Assembly (NCBI RefSeq): GCF_046707225.1
Contig: NZ_JBJKOP010000020.1
Coordinates: 1-64,000, forward strand
Direction: 5' to 3'
DNA length: 64,000 bases
From: Caproicibacter sp046707225
Lineage (GTDB): Bacteria; Bacillota; Clostridia; Oscillospirales; Acutalibacteraceae
Positions 8,586-15,632 of the stretch are shown here, piece after piece. The notes under the pieces are model-generated. The model was not told the DNA's origin. It searched no databases and saw only the letters and a program-made list of their open reading frames with translations. Numbering within the stretch: position 1 is the stretch's first letter; every line of letters begins with the position of its first letter. A program made the translations under genes and the position numbers.

Positions 8586-9860
8586 ATGGCAATGACAATG
8601 ACGCAGAAAATCCTGGCGGACCATGCGGGTCTGCCCGAAGTTCGGGCGGGCCAGTTGATCCGCGCGAAGCTCGATCTGGTTCTCGGCAACGATATTACCA
8701 CGCCCGTCGCAATTAATGAATTTGAAAAGCACGGGTTAAGCGGCGTGTTCAACCGCGATAAAATCGCGATTGTTCTGGATCATTTCACACCGAATAAAGA
8801 CATCAAAGCCGCGGAGCAGTCCAAACAGTGCCGCGAATTTGCCAAATGCAACGGAATCACGCATTTCTATGATGTGGGCCGGATGGGAATTGAGCACGCG
8901 CTGCTGCCGGAGCAGGGCCTTGTCGCCGCGGGGGAAGCCGTCATCGGCGCGGATTCCCACACCTGCACCTATGGGGCGCTCGGCGCGTTTTCCACCGGAG
9001 TCGGTTCCACCGATATGGCGGCGGGCATGGCGACGGGGGAGTGCTGGTTCAAGGTCCCTTCCGCGATCCGCGTACATTTGACCGGGAAACCGAAAAAATG
9101 GATCGGCGGAAAAGACGTGGTCTTAACACTGATCGGAATGATCGGCGTGGACGGGGCAAGATATCAATCGCTGGAGTTTACGGGGGACGGCGTTGCGGCG
9201 CTCTCGATGGACGACCGCTTTGCCATTGCGAATATGGCGATTGAAGCAGGGGCAAAAAACGGGATTTTTCCGGTGGACGAAACGACGATCGCGTTTATGA
9301 AGGGCCGCGTGAATCGGGAATATCAAGTTTACGAAGCCGACGCGGACGCTCCCTACGAAAAAACGGTGGAAATTGACCTTTCAGAGCTTCGCCCCGTCGT
9401 GGCGTGCCCGCACCTGCCGTCCAATACGAAACCCGCGGATGAAGTAAACGATATCACCATTGACCAGGTGGTCATCGGTTCCTGCACCAACGGCAGGCTG
9501 AGCGATCTCGCAACCGCCGCAGAAATCATCAAAGGAAGAAAGGTTGCGGAAAATGTCCGGGTAATCGTCATTCCGGCGACACAGCACATTTACCGGGAAG
9601 CGATGCGCCTTGGCTACCTCGATACCTTTATTGAGGCGGGCTGTGCCGTTTCCACGCCTACCTGCGGGCCATGCCTTGGGGGGCATATGGGAATCATGGC
9701 GGCGGGCGAGCGCACCGTGGCAACGACGAACCGGAACTTTGTCGGGCGCATGGGGGACCCAAGCTCTGAAGTTTATCTCGCGGGTCCGGCCGTGGCGGCG
9801 GCTTCCGCCATTCTCGGCAGGATTGCGTCACCGGAAGAAATCGAACAAGGGGGAAACTGA
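8586..9860 (+). CDS. leuC: 3-isopropylmalate dehydratase large subunit
   Basis: LeuC with LeuD isomerises 2-isopropylmalate to 3-isopropylmalate. At 424 residues it belongs to the shorter archaeal/clostridial LeuC type. The 4Fe-4S cluster ligands are visible as GSCTNGR (C300) and TCGPCLGG (C360, C363). It starts 13 bases after leuA with AAGGAGG, and leuD follows after two bases, as expected for subunits made together. Confidence 0.96.
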   Translation: MAMTMTQKILADHAGLPEVRAGQLIRAKLDLVLGNDITTPVAINEFEKHGLSGVFNRDKIAIVLDHFTPNKDIKAAEQSKQCREFAKCNGITHFYDVGRMGIEHALLPEQGLVAAGEAVIGADSHTCTYGALGAFSTGVGSTDMAAGMATGECWFKVPSAIRVHLTGKPKKWIGGKDVVLTLIGMIGVDGARYQSLEFTGDGVAALSMDDRFAIANMAIEAGAKNGIFPVDETTIAFMKGRVNREYQVYEADADAPYEKTVEIDLSELRPVVACPHLPSNTKPADEVNDITIDQVVIGSCTNGRLSDLATAAEIIKGRKVAENVRVIVIPATQHIYREAMRLGYLDTFIEAGCAVSTPTCGPCLGGHMGIMAAGERTVATTNRNFVGRMGDPSSEVYLAGPAVAAASAILGRIASPEEIEQGGN

Positions 9861-9862
9861 AA

Positions 9863-10348
9863 ATGCAGGCAAACGGAACGGTCTTTGTTTACGGGGATAA
9901 TGTTGATACGGACGTCATTATTCCCGCGCGGTATCTGAACAGCTCCGACCCGAAGCATCTGGCTTCACACTGCATGGAGGACATCGACGCGGCATTCGCG
10001 CAAAAGGTGCGGCCGGGCGACATTATTGTCGGCGGCAGCAACTTCGGCTGCGGCTCCTCCCGCGAACACGCGCCGCTCGCGATTAAATCCTGCGGGGTAT
10101 CCTGCGTCATCGCAAAAAGCTTTGCGCGCATTTTTTACCGCAACTCCATCAACATCGGCCTTGCGATTCTGGAATGCCCGCAGGCCGCCGAAAACATCCG
10201 GCAGGGGGACGAAATTTCCATCGATTTCGACAGCGGCGTCATTATAAATAGAACAAAGCAGGAAACCTATCAGGCGGAGCCGTTTCCGGAATTTATCCGT
10301 GAGATTATCAACGCGGACGGGCTTTTAAATTCATTGAGCAAATGCTAA
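9863..10348 (+). CDS. leuD: 3-isopropylmalate dehydratase small subunit
   Basis: This 161-residue swivelling-domain subunit completes the isopropylmalate isomerase. It contains YGDNVDTDVIIPARYL near the start and GGSNFGCGSSREHAP in the middle, the substrate-recognition loop of the family. It sits directly behind leuC and its length is normal for the short LeuD type. Confidence 0.96.
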   Translation: MQANGTVFVYGDNVDTDVIIPARYLNSSDPKHLASHCMEDIDAAFAQKVRPGDIIVGGSNFGCGSSREHAPLAIKSCGVSCVIAKSFARIFYRNSINIGLAILECPQAAENIRQGDEISIDFDSGVIINRTKQETYQAEPFPEFIREIINADGLLNSLSKC

Positions 10349-10371
10349 ACGGATACGTGGGGGTGACAATT

Positions 10372-11445
10372 ATGGAAAAAACGATTGTGTTGTTCAGAGG
10401 GGACGGCATCGGCCCTGAGATCGTGGACGGCGCCGTGACGGTGCTGAAACGCGTGGAACAAAAATTCGGGCATCGGTTCCGCTTTGAATCGGCGTTGATC
10501 GGCGGCGCTTCCATCGACGACTGCGGCAAGCCGCTGACCGAAGATACCGTTGCGGTCTGCAAACAGGCCGACGCGGTTCTGCTCGGAGCGGTCGGAGGAC
10601 CGAAATGGGACTCGATTCCCGTGGAAGACCGCCCGGAGCGCGGCCTTCTGGGCATCCGAAGCGCGCTGGGCCTTTACGCAAACCTGAGGCCTGCTTATCT
10701 GTATCAGGAGCTGGCCGCGGCCTGCCCGCTGCGGGAAGAACGCGTAAACGGCGGGATTGATCTGATGATGGTTCGGGAACTGACCGGAGGGATCTATTTC
10801 GGCAAGCGGGGAACGGTAACGAAGGAAAACGGAAAAAAGTCCGCGTTTGACCGAATGGAATACAGTGAGGAAGAAATTGAACGGATCGGCGTCATTGCGT
10901 TTCGGCAGGCAATGATGCGCCGCAAAAAGCTGGTCAGCGTGGATAAGGCCAATGTGCTGGACACCTCCCGCCTGTGGCGGAACGTGATGCACCGCCTGAG
11001 CGAGAGGTTCCCGGAGGTGGAATACCGTGATCAGCTGGTGGACAGCGCCGCGATGCAGCTGGTCTCCGATCCGGGACAGTTCGACGTCATCGTCACGGAA
11101 AACATGTTCGGCGACATTCTCTCCGACGAGGCGAGCATGGCGGCAGGTTCCATCGGGATGCTGCCCTCCGCGTCGCTGGGGGACAGAACGCGCGGACTCT
11201 ATGAGCCGATTCACGGCTCCGCGCCGGATATCGCGGGCAGGGACGCGGCGAATCCGCTGGCGACGATTCTTTCCGCCGCCATGATGCTCAAAATCTCGTT
11301 CGGCATGGAGGAGGAAGCGCGGGCGGTGGAAGCCGCCGTTCAGTCGGCTTTGACAAGCGGGTACCGCACAAAGGACATCGCCGCGCAGGGAGAAACCGTG
11401 ACGGGGTGCCGGAAAATGGCGGAAATCGTTGCAAACGCCATTTAG
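10372..11445 (+). CDS. leuB: 3-isopropylmalate dehydrogenase
   Basis: LeuB oxidises and decarboxylates 3-isopropylmalate with NAD, giving the leucine keto acid. The 357-residue protein has GDGIGPEI near the start, VRELTGGIYFG, DKANVLDTSRLWR and the C-terminal EPIHGSAPDIAG motif. The start at 10372 follows a GGGGG ribosome site; an upstream in-frame start at 10342 would overlap leuD and adds residues not found in the family. It ends the leu operon just before a terminator. Confidence 0.96.
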   Translation: MEKTIVLFRGDGIGPEIVDGAVTVLKRVEQKFGHRFRFESALIGGASIDDCGKPLTEDTVAVCKQADAVLLGAVGGPKWDSIPVEDRPERGLLGIRSALGLYANLRPAYLYQELAAACPLREERVNGGIDLMMVRELTGGIYFGKRGTVTKENGKKSAFDRMEYSEEEIERIGVIAFRQAMMRRKKLVSVDKANVLDTSRLWRNVMHRLSERFPEVEYRDQLVDSAAMQLVSDPGQFDVIVTENMFGDILSDEASMAAGSIGMLPSASLGDRTRGLYEPIHGSAPDIAGRDAANPLATILSAAMMLKISFGMEEEARAVEAAVQSALTSGYRTKDIAAQGETVTGCRKMAEIVANAI

Positions 11446-11477
11446 AATCGAAGGATAAAAACGGGCAGAGCAGAACC

Positions 11478-11506
11478 GGGACGGCCGCTTGAGACCGTCC
11501 CTTTTT
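11478..11506 (+). terminator. Terminator of the leu operon
   Basis: GGGACGG (11478-11484) pairs with CCGTCCC (11495-11501), followed by TTTTT. It lies about 30 bases past the leuB stop. Confidence 0.85.
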
Positions 11507-11547
11507 GCTGCTCGGAATAAAATTTGATTCAGAATCCTAAAAAAGCT

Positions 11548-11576
11548 TGACATTGTTTCGTTTCTTGCCTATAATA
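11548..11576 (+). promoter_or_regulatory. Sigma-A promoter of cysK
   Basis: TTGACA at 11548-11553 and TATAAT at 11571-11576 are a consensus pair with 17-base spacing. Transcription should start near 11583, leaving a 5' region of about 70 bases. Confidence 0.9.
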
Positions 11577-11600
11577 ATAACAAGCCAATAACATATAATT

Positions 11601-11616
11601 ATAGTATGAATACTAT
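11601..11616. promoter_or_regulatory. Palindrome in the cysK leader, possible operator
   Basis: ATAGTAT and ATACTAT form a perfect 7-base inverted repeat around GA, about 20 bases after the predicted cysK start point. Cysteine genes in Firmicutes are often repressed by Rrf2-type CymR, so an operator is plausible. The match to any known site is not established. Confidence 0.4.
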
Positions 11617-11650
11617 GAAATAAAAGCAAAAACGAAAAAGGAGCGCTAAC

Positions 11651-12580
11651 ATGATGAAAATAGCAAAGAATCTGACGGAACTGATCGGCAATACCCCGAT
11701 GCTGGAGCTGTCCAATTTTGAGAAAGAAAAAGGCGCGCAGGCAACCATTGCGGCAAAGCTGGAATCCTTTAATCCGCTTTCCAGCGTAAAGGACCGCGTC
11801 GGCTATGCGCTGATTCGGGATGCGGAAGAAAAAGGTCTGATCAATCGGGATACCACGCTGATTGAGCCGACCAGCGGGAATACCGGAGTCGGTCTGGCGT
11901 TTGTGGCGGCGGCGAAAGGCTATCGACTGATTCTGACCATGCCGGACACCATGAGTCTGGAGCGCCGGCGCCTGGTTGCGGCGCTGGGTGCCGAGCTTGT
12001 CCTGACGGAGGGCGCGAAGGGAATGAAAGGCGCGATTGAAAAAGCCAACGAGCTGCACGCTCAAATCCCGAATTCATTGATTCCGGGTCAGTTTGTCAAC
12101 CAGGCGAATCCGGAGATGCACCGTAAAACCACCGGAGAAGAAATTTGGCGCGATACCGACGGTAAAGTGGACCTCTTTGTCGCGGGCATCGGCACCGGCG
12201 GAACGGTTTCCGGTACGGGACGCGCGCTGAAAGAACACAATCCGAATGTGAAGGTGGTTGGCGTGGAGCCCGCGGGGTCTCCTGTGATTTCTCAGGGAAA
12301 AGCGGGCCCGCACCGGATTCAGGGGATCGGCGCCGGTTTTATACCGGAAACGCTCGACGTCAAGATTCTGGACGAAGTGATCACGGTGACGAATGAAGAC
12401 GCGTTCGAAACGACCGCCCGTCTGGCGAAAAGCGAGGGACTTTTGGTCGGGATTTCTTCCGGCGCGGCGGTTTTCGCGGCTCTCCAGCTTGCGAAGAGGC
12501 CCGAAAATAAAGGAAAGCTGATTGTTGCGCTTTTGCCGGACACCGGTGAGCGGTATCTTTCAACCGGCGTGTTCGACTGA
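11651..12580 (+). CDS. cysK: Cysteine synthase A (O-acetylserine sulfhydrylase)
   Basis: This 309-residue PLP enzyme makes cysteine from O-acetylserine and sulfide. It shows IGNTPMLEL near the start, the PLP lysine in SSVKDR (K47), the substrate loop TSGNTG (74-79), and GIGTGGTVSGTG in the middle. AAGGAG precedes the ATG; a second ATG three bases downstream is also possible. It is transcribed alone from a strong promoter and is followed by a terminator. Confidence 0.96.
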   Translation: MMKIAKNLTELIGNTPMLELSNFEKEKGAQATIAAKLESFNPLSSVKDRVGYALIRDAEEKGLINRDTTLIEPTSGNTGVGLAFVAAAKGYRLILTMPDTMSLERRRLVAALGAELVLTEGAKGMKGAIEKANELHAQIPNSLIPGQFVNQANPEMHRKTTGEEIWRDTDGKVDLFVAGIGTGGTVSGTGRALKEHNPNVKVVGVEPAGSPVISQGKAGPHRIQGIGAGFIPETLDVKILDEVITVTNEDAFETTARLAKSEGLLVGISSGAAVFAALQLAKRPENKGKLIVALLPDTGERYLSTGVFD

Positions 12581-12601
12581 AAACAGAATCTTTCGTGAAA
12601 A

Positions 12602-12638
12602 AACGGGAGCGGGCGGTTGTCCGGCCCCGTTTTTTTTG
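12602..12638 (+). terminator. Terminator after cysK
   Basis: An imperfect GC-rich stem (ACGGGAGCGGGCGG against CCGGCCCCGT) ends in a run of T. It lies just downstream of cysK. Confidence 0.75.
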
Positions 12639-12677
12639 CTATGATACTGATATACTAAATCTGGGAGGTGGATTTAT

Positions 12678-13631
12678 TTGCAGATTTCCGTCATCGGCTG
12701 CGGCCGCTGGGGAAGTTTTTTGGCATGGTATCTGAATGGAATCGGGCATCAGATTACCTTATATGGAAGGGAAAGCTCCCGGAAGTTTACGGAGCTTCGA
12801 AAAACCGGAACGAACGGGCTTGTTACTCTGGATGAGAAAATGAACCTGACTTCCGACCTTGGCGCGGCCTTGAAATCTCAAATTCTTGTCATATCAATCG
12901 GCGCGCAGTCGTTTCGTTCCCTGATGGAACAGCTCTCTTCCCGCGATCTTGCCGGAAAAACCGTAGTGCTTTGCATGAAAGGATTGGAGGCGGGGACAGG
13001 GAAGCGGCTGACACAGATTTTTGAGGATTACCGTCCGGATACGCCGGTTGCCGTTTGGGTCGGGCCGGGCCATGTGCAGGACTTTACGCGCGGAATTCCA
13101 AACTGTATGGTCATCGACAGCCGGTCCATGCAGGTGAAAAAAGAGCTGGTGAATGCGTTTTCCAGCGACCTGATCCGTTTTTACTATGGGGACGACCTCA
13201 TCGGCAACGAGATCGGCGCGGCTTCTAAAAACGTTATCGGCATTGCCGCCGGGATGCTGGACGGCCTGAACAAAACCGCCCTCAAGGGGGCGCTGATGTC
13301 GCGCGGGACAAGAGAAATCGCCCGGTTGATCCGAAAAATGGGCGGCAATGAGATTACGGCCTACGGCCTTGCGCATCTTGGGGATTACGAAGCGACCGTC
13401 TTTTCGCCCTACAGCCACAACCGCCGGTTCGGCGAAGCGTTTGTGCGCGGCGAAGACTACGGCGAACTTGCGGAAGGAGTCGCGACCACAAAGGCGATGC
13501 TGACGCTCGGGCGGCAATATCAGGCGGAGCTGCCCATCAGCGACGCGGTGAACCGCGTGATCAATCAGGGAGAAGAACCGAACCGCGTTCTTTCCGATCT
13601 GTTTCTGCGAAGCATCAAAATGGAATTTTAG
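12678..13631 (+). CDS. Divergent NAD(P)-dependent glycerol-3-phosphate dehydrogenase
   Basis: This 317-residue protein has the GpsA fold: Rossmann motif GCGRWG (7-12), VWVGPGHVQDF, and ASKNVIGIAAGMLDGL carrying the catalytic-type lysine. The canonical GLAGLGDL motif is altered to GLAHLGDYEATVF, and it is somewhat shorter than a standard GpsA (about 330-340). It may make sn-glycerol 3-phosphate for lipids, or may be a paralogue with another substrate. The start is a TTG at 12678 placed well behind GGGAGGTGG. It stands alone between a terminator and the next promoter. Confidence 0.8.
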   Translation: MQISVIGCGRWGSFLAWYLNGIGHQITLYGRESSRKFTELRKTGTNGLVTLDEKMNLTSDLGAALKSQILVISIGAQSFRSLMEQLSSRDLAGKTVVLCMKGLEAGTGKRLTQIFEDYRPDTPVAVWVGPGHVQDFTRGIPNCMVIDSRSMQVKKELVNAFSSDLIRFYYGDDLIGNEIGAASKNVIGIAAGMLDGLNKTALKGALMSRGTREIARLIRKMGGNEITAYGLAHLGDYEATVFSPYSHNRRFGEAFVRGEDYGELAEGVATTKAMLTLGRQYQAELPISDAVNRVINQGEEPNRVLSDLFLRSIKMEF

Positions 13632-13660
13632 TTGACAAATTTAGTATAGAATCTTAGAAT
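13632..13660 (+). promoter_or_regulatory. Sigma-A promoter of the Mrp gene
   Basis: TTGACA at 13632-13637 directly abuts the preceding stop codon and TAGAAT lies at 13655-13660, 17 bases apart. Confidence 0.75.
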
Positions 13661-13702
13661 AAGAAAAAGAAACCCGTATGTTGTAAAAAAGGAGTTATTT
13701 TA

Positions 13703-14542
13703 ATGAGTGAAGAAAACTGCAGTCATGACTGTTCCTCCTGCGGAGAATCGTGCTCTTCTCGCACGGAACCTCAGGATTTTCTGGCAAAGCCGAACCCGCA
13801 GAGTAAAATAGACCGGGTCATCGGCGTTGTCAGCGGCAAGGGCGGCGTGGGAAAAAGTCTGGTTACCTCCCTGCTGGCCGTTCAGCTCAACCGCCGCGGG
13901 TACCATACCGGCGTGCTGGACGCGGACGTGACAGGCCCTTCGATTCCGAAAGTGTTTGGGATTCATCAGCATGCGATGGGGAACGAGAATGGAATTGTTC
14001 CGGTCAAAACCCGCACGGGAATCGACGTTATTTCCGTCAACCTGCTGCTGGAGGATGAGAACGCTCCCGTCGTGTGGCGCGGGCCGATTATTGCAAATGT
14101 GGTCAAGCAGTTCTGGACGGATGTTGTTTGGAAAGATGTAAATTATCTGTTTGTCGACATGCCTCCGGGAACCGGCGACGTGCCGCTGACAGTCTTCCAG
14201 TCAATTCCTCTGGACGGGATAGTCATTGTCACTTCGCCGCAGGAGCTTGTTTCCATGATTGTTTCCAAGGCGGTTTCCATGGCGAAAATGATGAATATTC
14301 CGATTCTCGGCATTGTCGAAAACATGAGCTATGTCAAATGCCCGGACTGCGGCAAGGAGATTTCTGTTTTCGGAGAAAGCCATTTGGAACAGACGGCGCA
14401 GAAATTCGGCCTGAAAGTTCTTGGCAGATGTCCTTTGGACCCGCAGGTCGCCGCAAAGTGCGACGCCGGGAACGCGGAGGACATTGAGGCTCCGTGGCTT
14501 TCGGACGCGGCCGACGAGGTGGAGCGCCTGACCAAAGGCTGA
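13703..14542 (+). CDS. Mrp/NBP35 family ATPase, Fe-S cluster carrier
   Basis: This 279-residue P-loop protein belongs to the Mrp/ApbC/NBP35 family, which binds and passes on iron-sulfur clusters. The deviant Walker A is SGKGGVGKS (44-52) and a CPDCGKE motif late in the protein holds the bridging cysteines. The first 17 residues add four more cysteines (C6, C10, C13, C17), like the N-terminal cluster site of NBP35-type members. It is transcribed alone and ends at a strong terminator. Confidence 0.92.
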   Translation: MSEENCSHDCSSCGESCSSRTEPQDFLAKPNPQSKIDRVIGVVSGKGGVGKSLVTSLLAVQLNRRGYHTGVLDADVTGPSIPKVFGIHQHAMGNENGIVPVKTRTGIDVISVNLLLEDENAPVVWRGPIIANVVKQFWTDVVWKDVNYLFVDMPPGTGDVPLTVFQSIPLDGIVIVTSPQELVSMIVSKAVSMAKMMNIPILGIVENMSYVKCPDCGKEISVFGESHLEQTAQKFGLKVLGRCPLDPQVAAKCDAGNAEDIEAPWLSDAADEVERLTKG

Positions 14543-14574
14543 TTTTGCACCGAACAGGACAGTCAAAACAAATG

Positions 14575-14619
14575 AGCCCGCCTTTTCATTGCGGAAGGGC
14601 GGGCTTTATTTTTTTTTTG
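14575..14619 (+). terminator. Terminator after the Mrp gene
   Basis: AGCCCGCC (14575-14582) pairs with GGCGGGCT (14598-14605), followed by a long T-rich run. Transcription from the Mrp gene should stop here. Confidence 0.88.
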
Positions 14620-14941
14620 GAGGGCAATTTCAGACAGACCGGAACCGGTTTCGGACCTGGGACGGGCATATGCGGCGCGATACAGGAAGAAGCCCGCGTT
14701 TCACAGAGTGAATTGAGATTAGTGCATAAAGCATAATTGCATCAGCTTATATTTGTTGATATTTTTCTTTTAATTTTGTTTTAAATCGCTTTTTTAGAAC
14801 TATTTCGCAAGAATTGGTTTGAAAAAGCTAAAAAATGTTTTAAAAACAAAAAAATATTGAAAAATATAATTTATTTTCTTTTTTATATAATAATTATTTT
14901 GTCATACAATTAAAATAGAAGCAAGAAATGGAGGGAATGAA
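14620..14941. other. AT-rich intergenic region upstream of tetR
   Basis: From about 14740 to 14925 the DNA is unusually rich in A and T compared with the rest of the window. It contains several TATAAT-like hexamers, but I could not find a -35/-10 pair with good spacing. I see no gene here. It presumably holds the tetR promoter and operator. Confidence 0.5.
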
Positions 14942-15541
14942 GTGAACCGGGAAGAACGCAAAAAAGAGTATTTGAAATGTTTTATCAAAACGTTTTCAGA
15001 GAATGGAATTGACAGAACACCTGTAAAAAAATTGGCCGGCGAGGCAAAAATGAATGAAGCTTCCATCTATCAATATTTTAAAAACAAAGATGAAATTGTT
15101 GTTGAATGCGTCAGATTGTATCTGGAAGGAGAGCTCGAGCGGCTTTTGCAGGTTCTGTCCGATCCGGAAGAGGATTTTGAATCCAGGGTCAGAAGTTTTC
15201 TCAACCTCAGTTATGAAACTGCAGATGAAGCAAAGTTCATCATACAGGTTTTGACCAGCCCTACGTACAGCGTCATGTGTTCTCCGATTGTCCACGACTT
15301 CAGCAAACGCATCCTTTCCACATCTTCGCATGCAGATGCGGAAGACGAAGATGATTCGGCGGCAAAGGAGTCCGCCGTTCAGCTTCTGCTGTTGAGTATT
15401 ATGATCGGCGATCGGGTATTCGGTGAAAGCAGCCTGCTTCGTGTGCAGGTTGAATGCCTCCTGCATTTGATTGATCATGACGGCGGCATGTGCACAGGCG
15501 TCTTTCAGGACAGAGCGTTTTCTCAGCGGAATTCTGCGTAA
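14942..15541 (+). CDS. TetR/AcrR family transcriptional regulator
   Basis: This 199-residue protein has the TetR N-terminal DNA-binding domain: helix-turn-helix around TPVKKLAGEAKMNEASIYQ followed by YFKNKDEIV (about residues 26-53). The C-terminal ligand domain is not recognisable. The start is GTG at 14942, six bases after GGAGGG. No efflux pump or enzyme gene is adjacent, so its target is unknown. A perfect terminator separates it from convergent clpB. Confidence 0.88.
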   Translation: MNREERKKEYLKCFIKTFSENGIDRTPVKKLAGEAKMNEASIYQYFKNKDEIVVECVRLYLEGELERLLQVLSDPEEDFESRVRSFLNLSYETADEAKFIIQVLTSPTYSVMCSPIVHDFSKRILSTSSHADAEDEDDSAAKESAVQLLLLSIMIGDRVFGESSLLRVQVECLLHLIDHDGGMCTGVFQDRAFSQRNSA

Positions 15542-15573
15542 CACTCATGAATGGCACACTTTTTCTTTCTGTG

Positions 15574-15607
15574 AAAAGAGGACCGGCTGAAAAGCCGGTC
15601 CTCTTTT
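15574..15607. terminator. Bidirectional terminator between tetR and clpB
   Basis: AAAAGAGGACCGGCT and its exact complement form 15-base arms around a GAAA tetraloop. A-runs and T-runs flank it on both sides, so it can serve both convergent genes. Confidence 0.9.
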
Positions 15608-15632
15608 CGTTCATTCCCCCGTGGAGAGGAAT

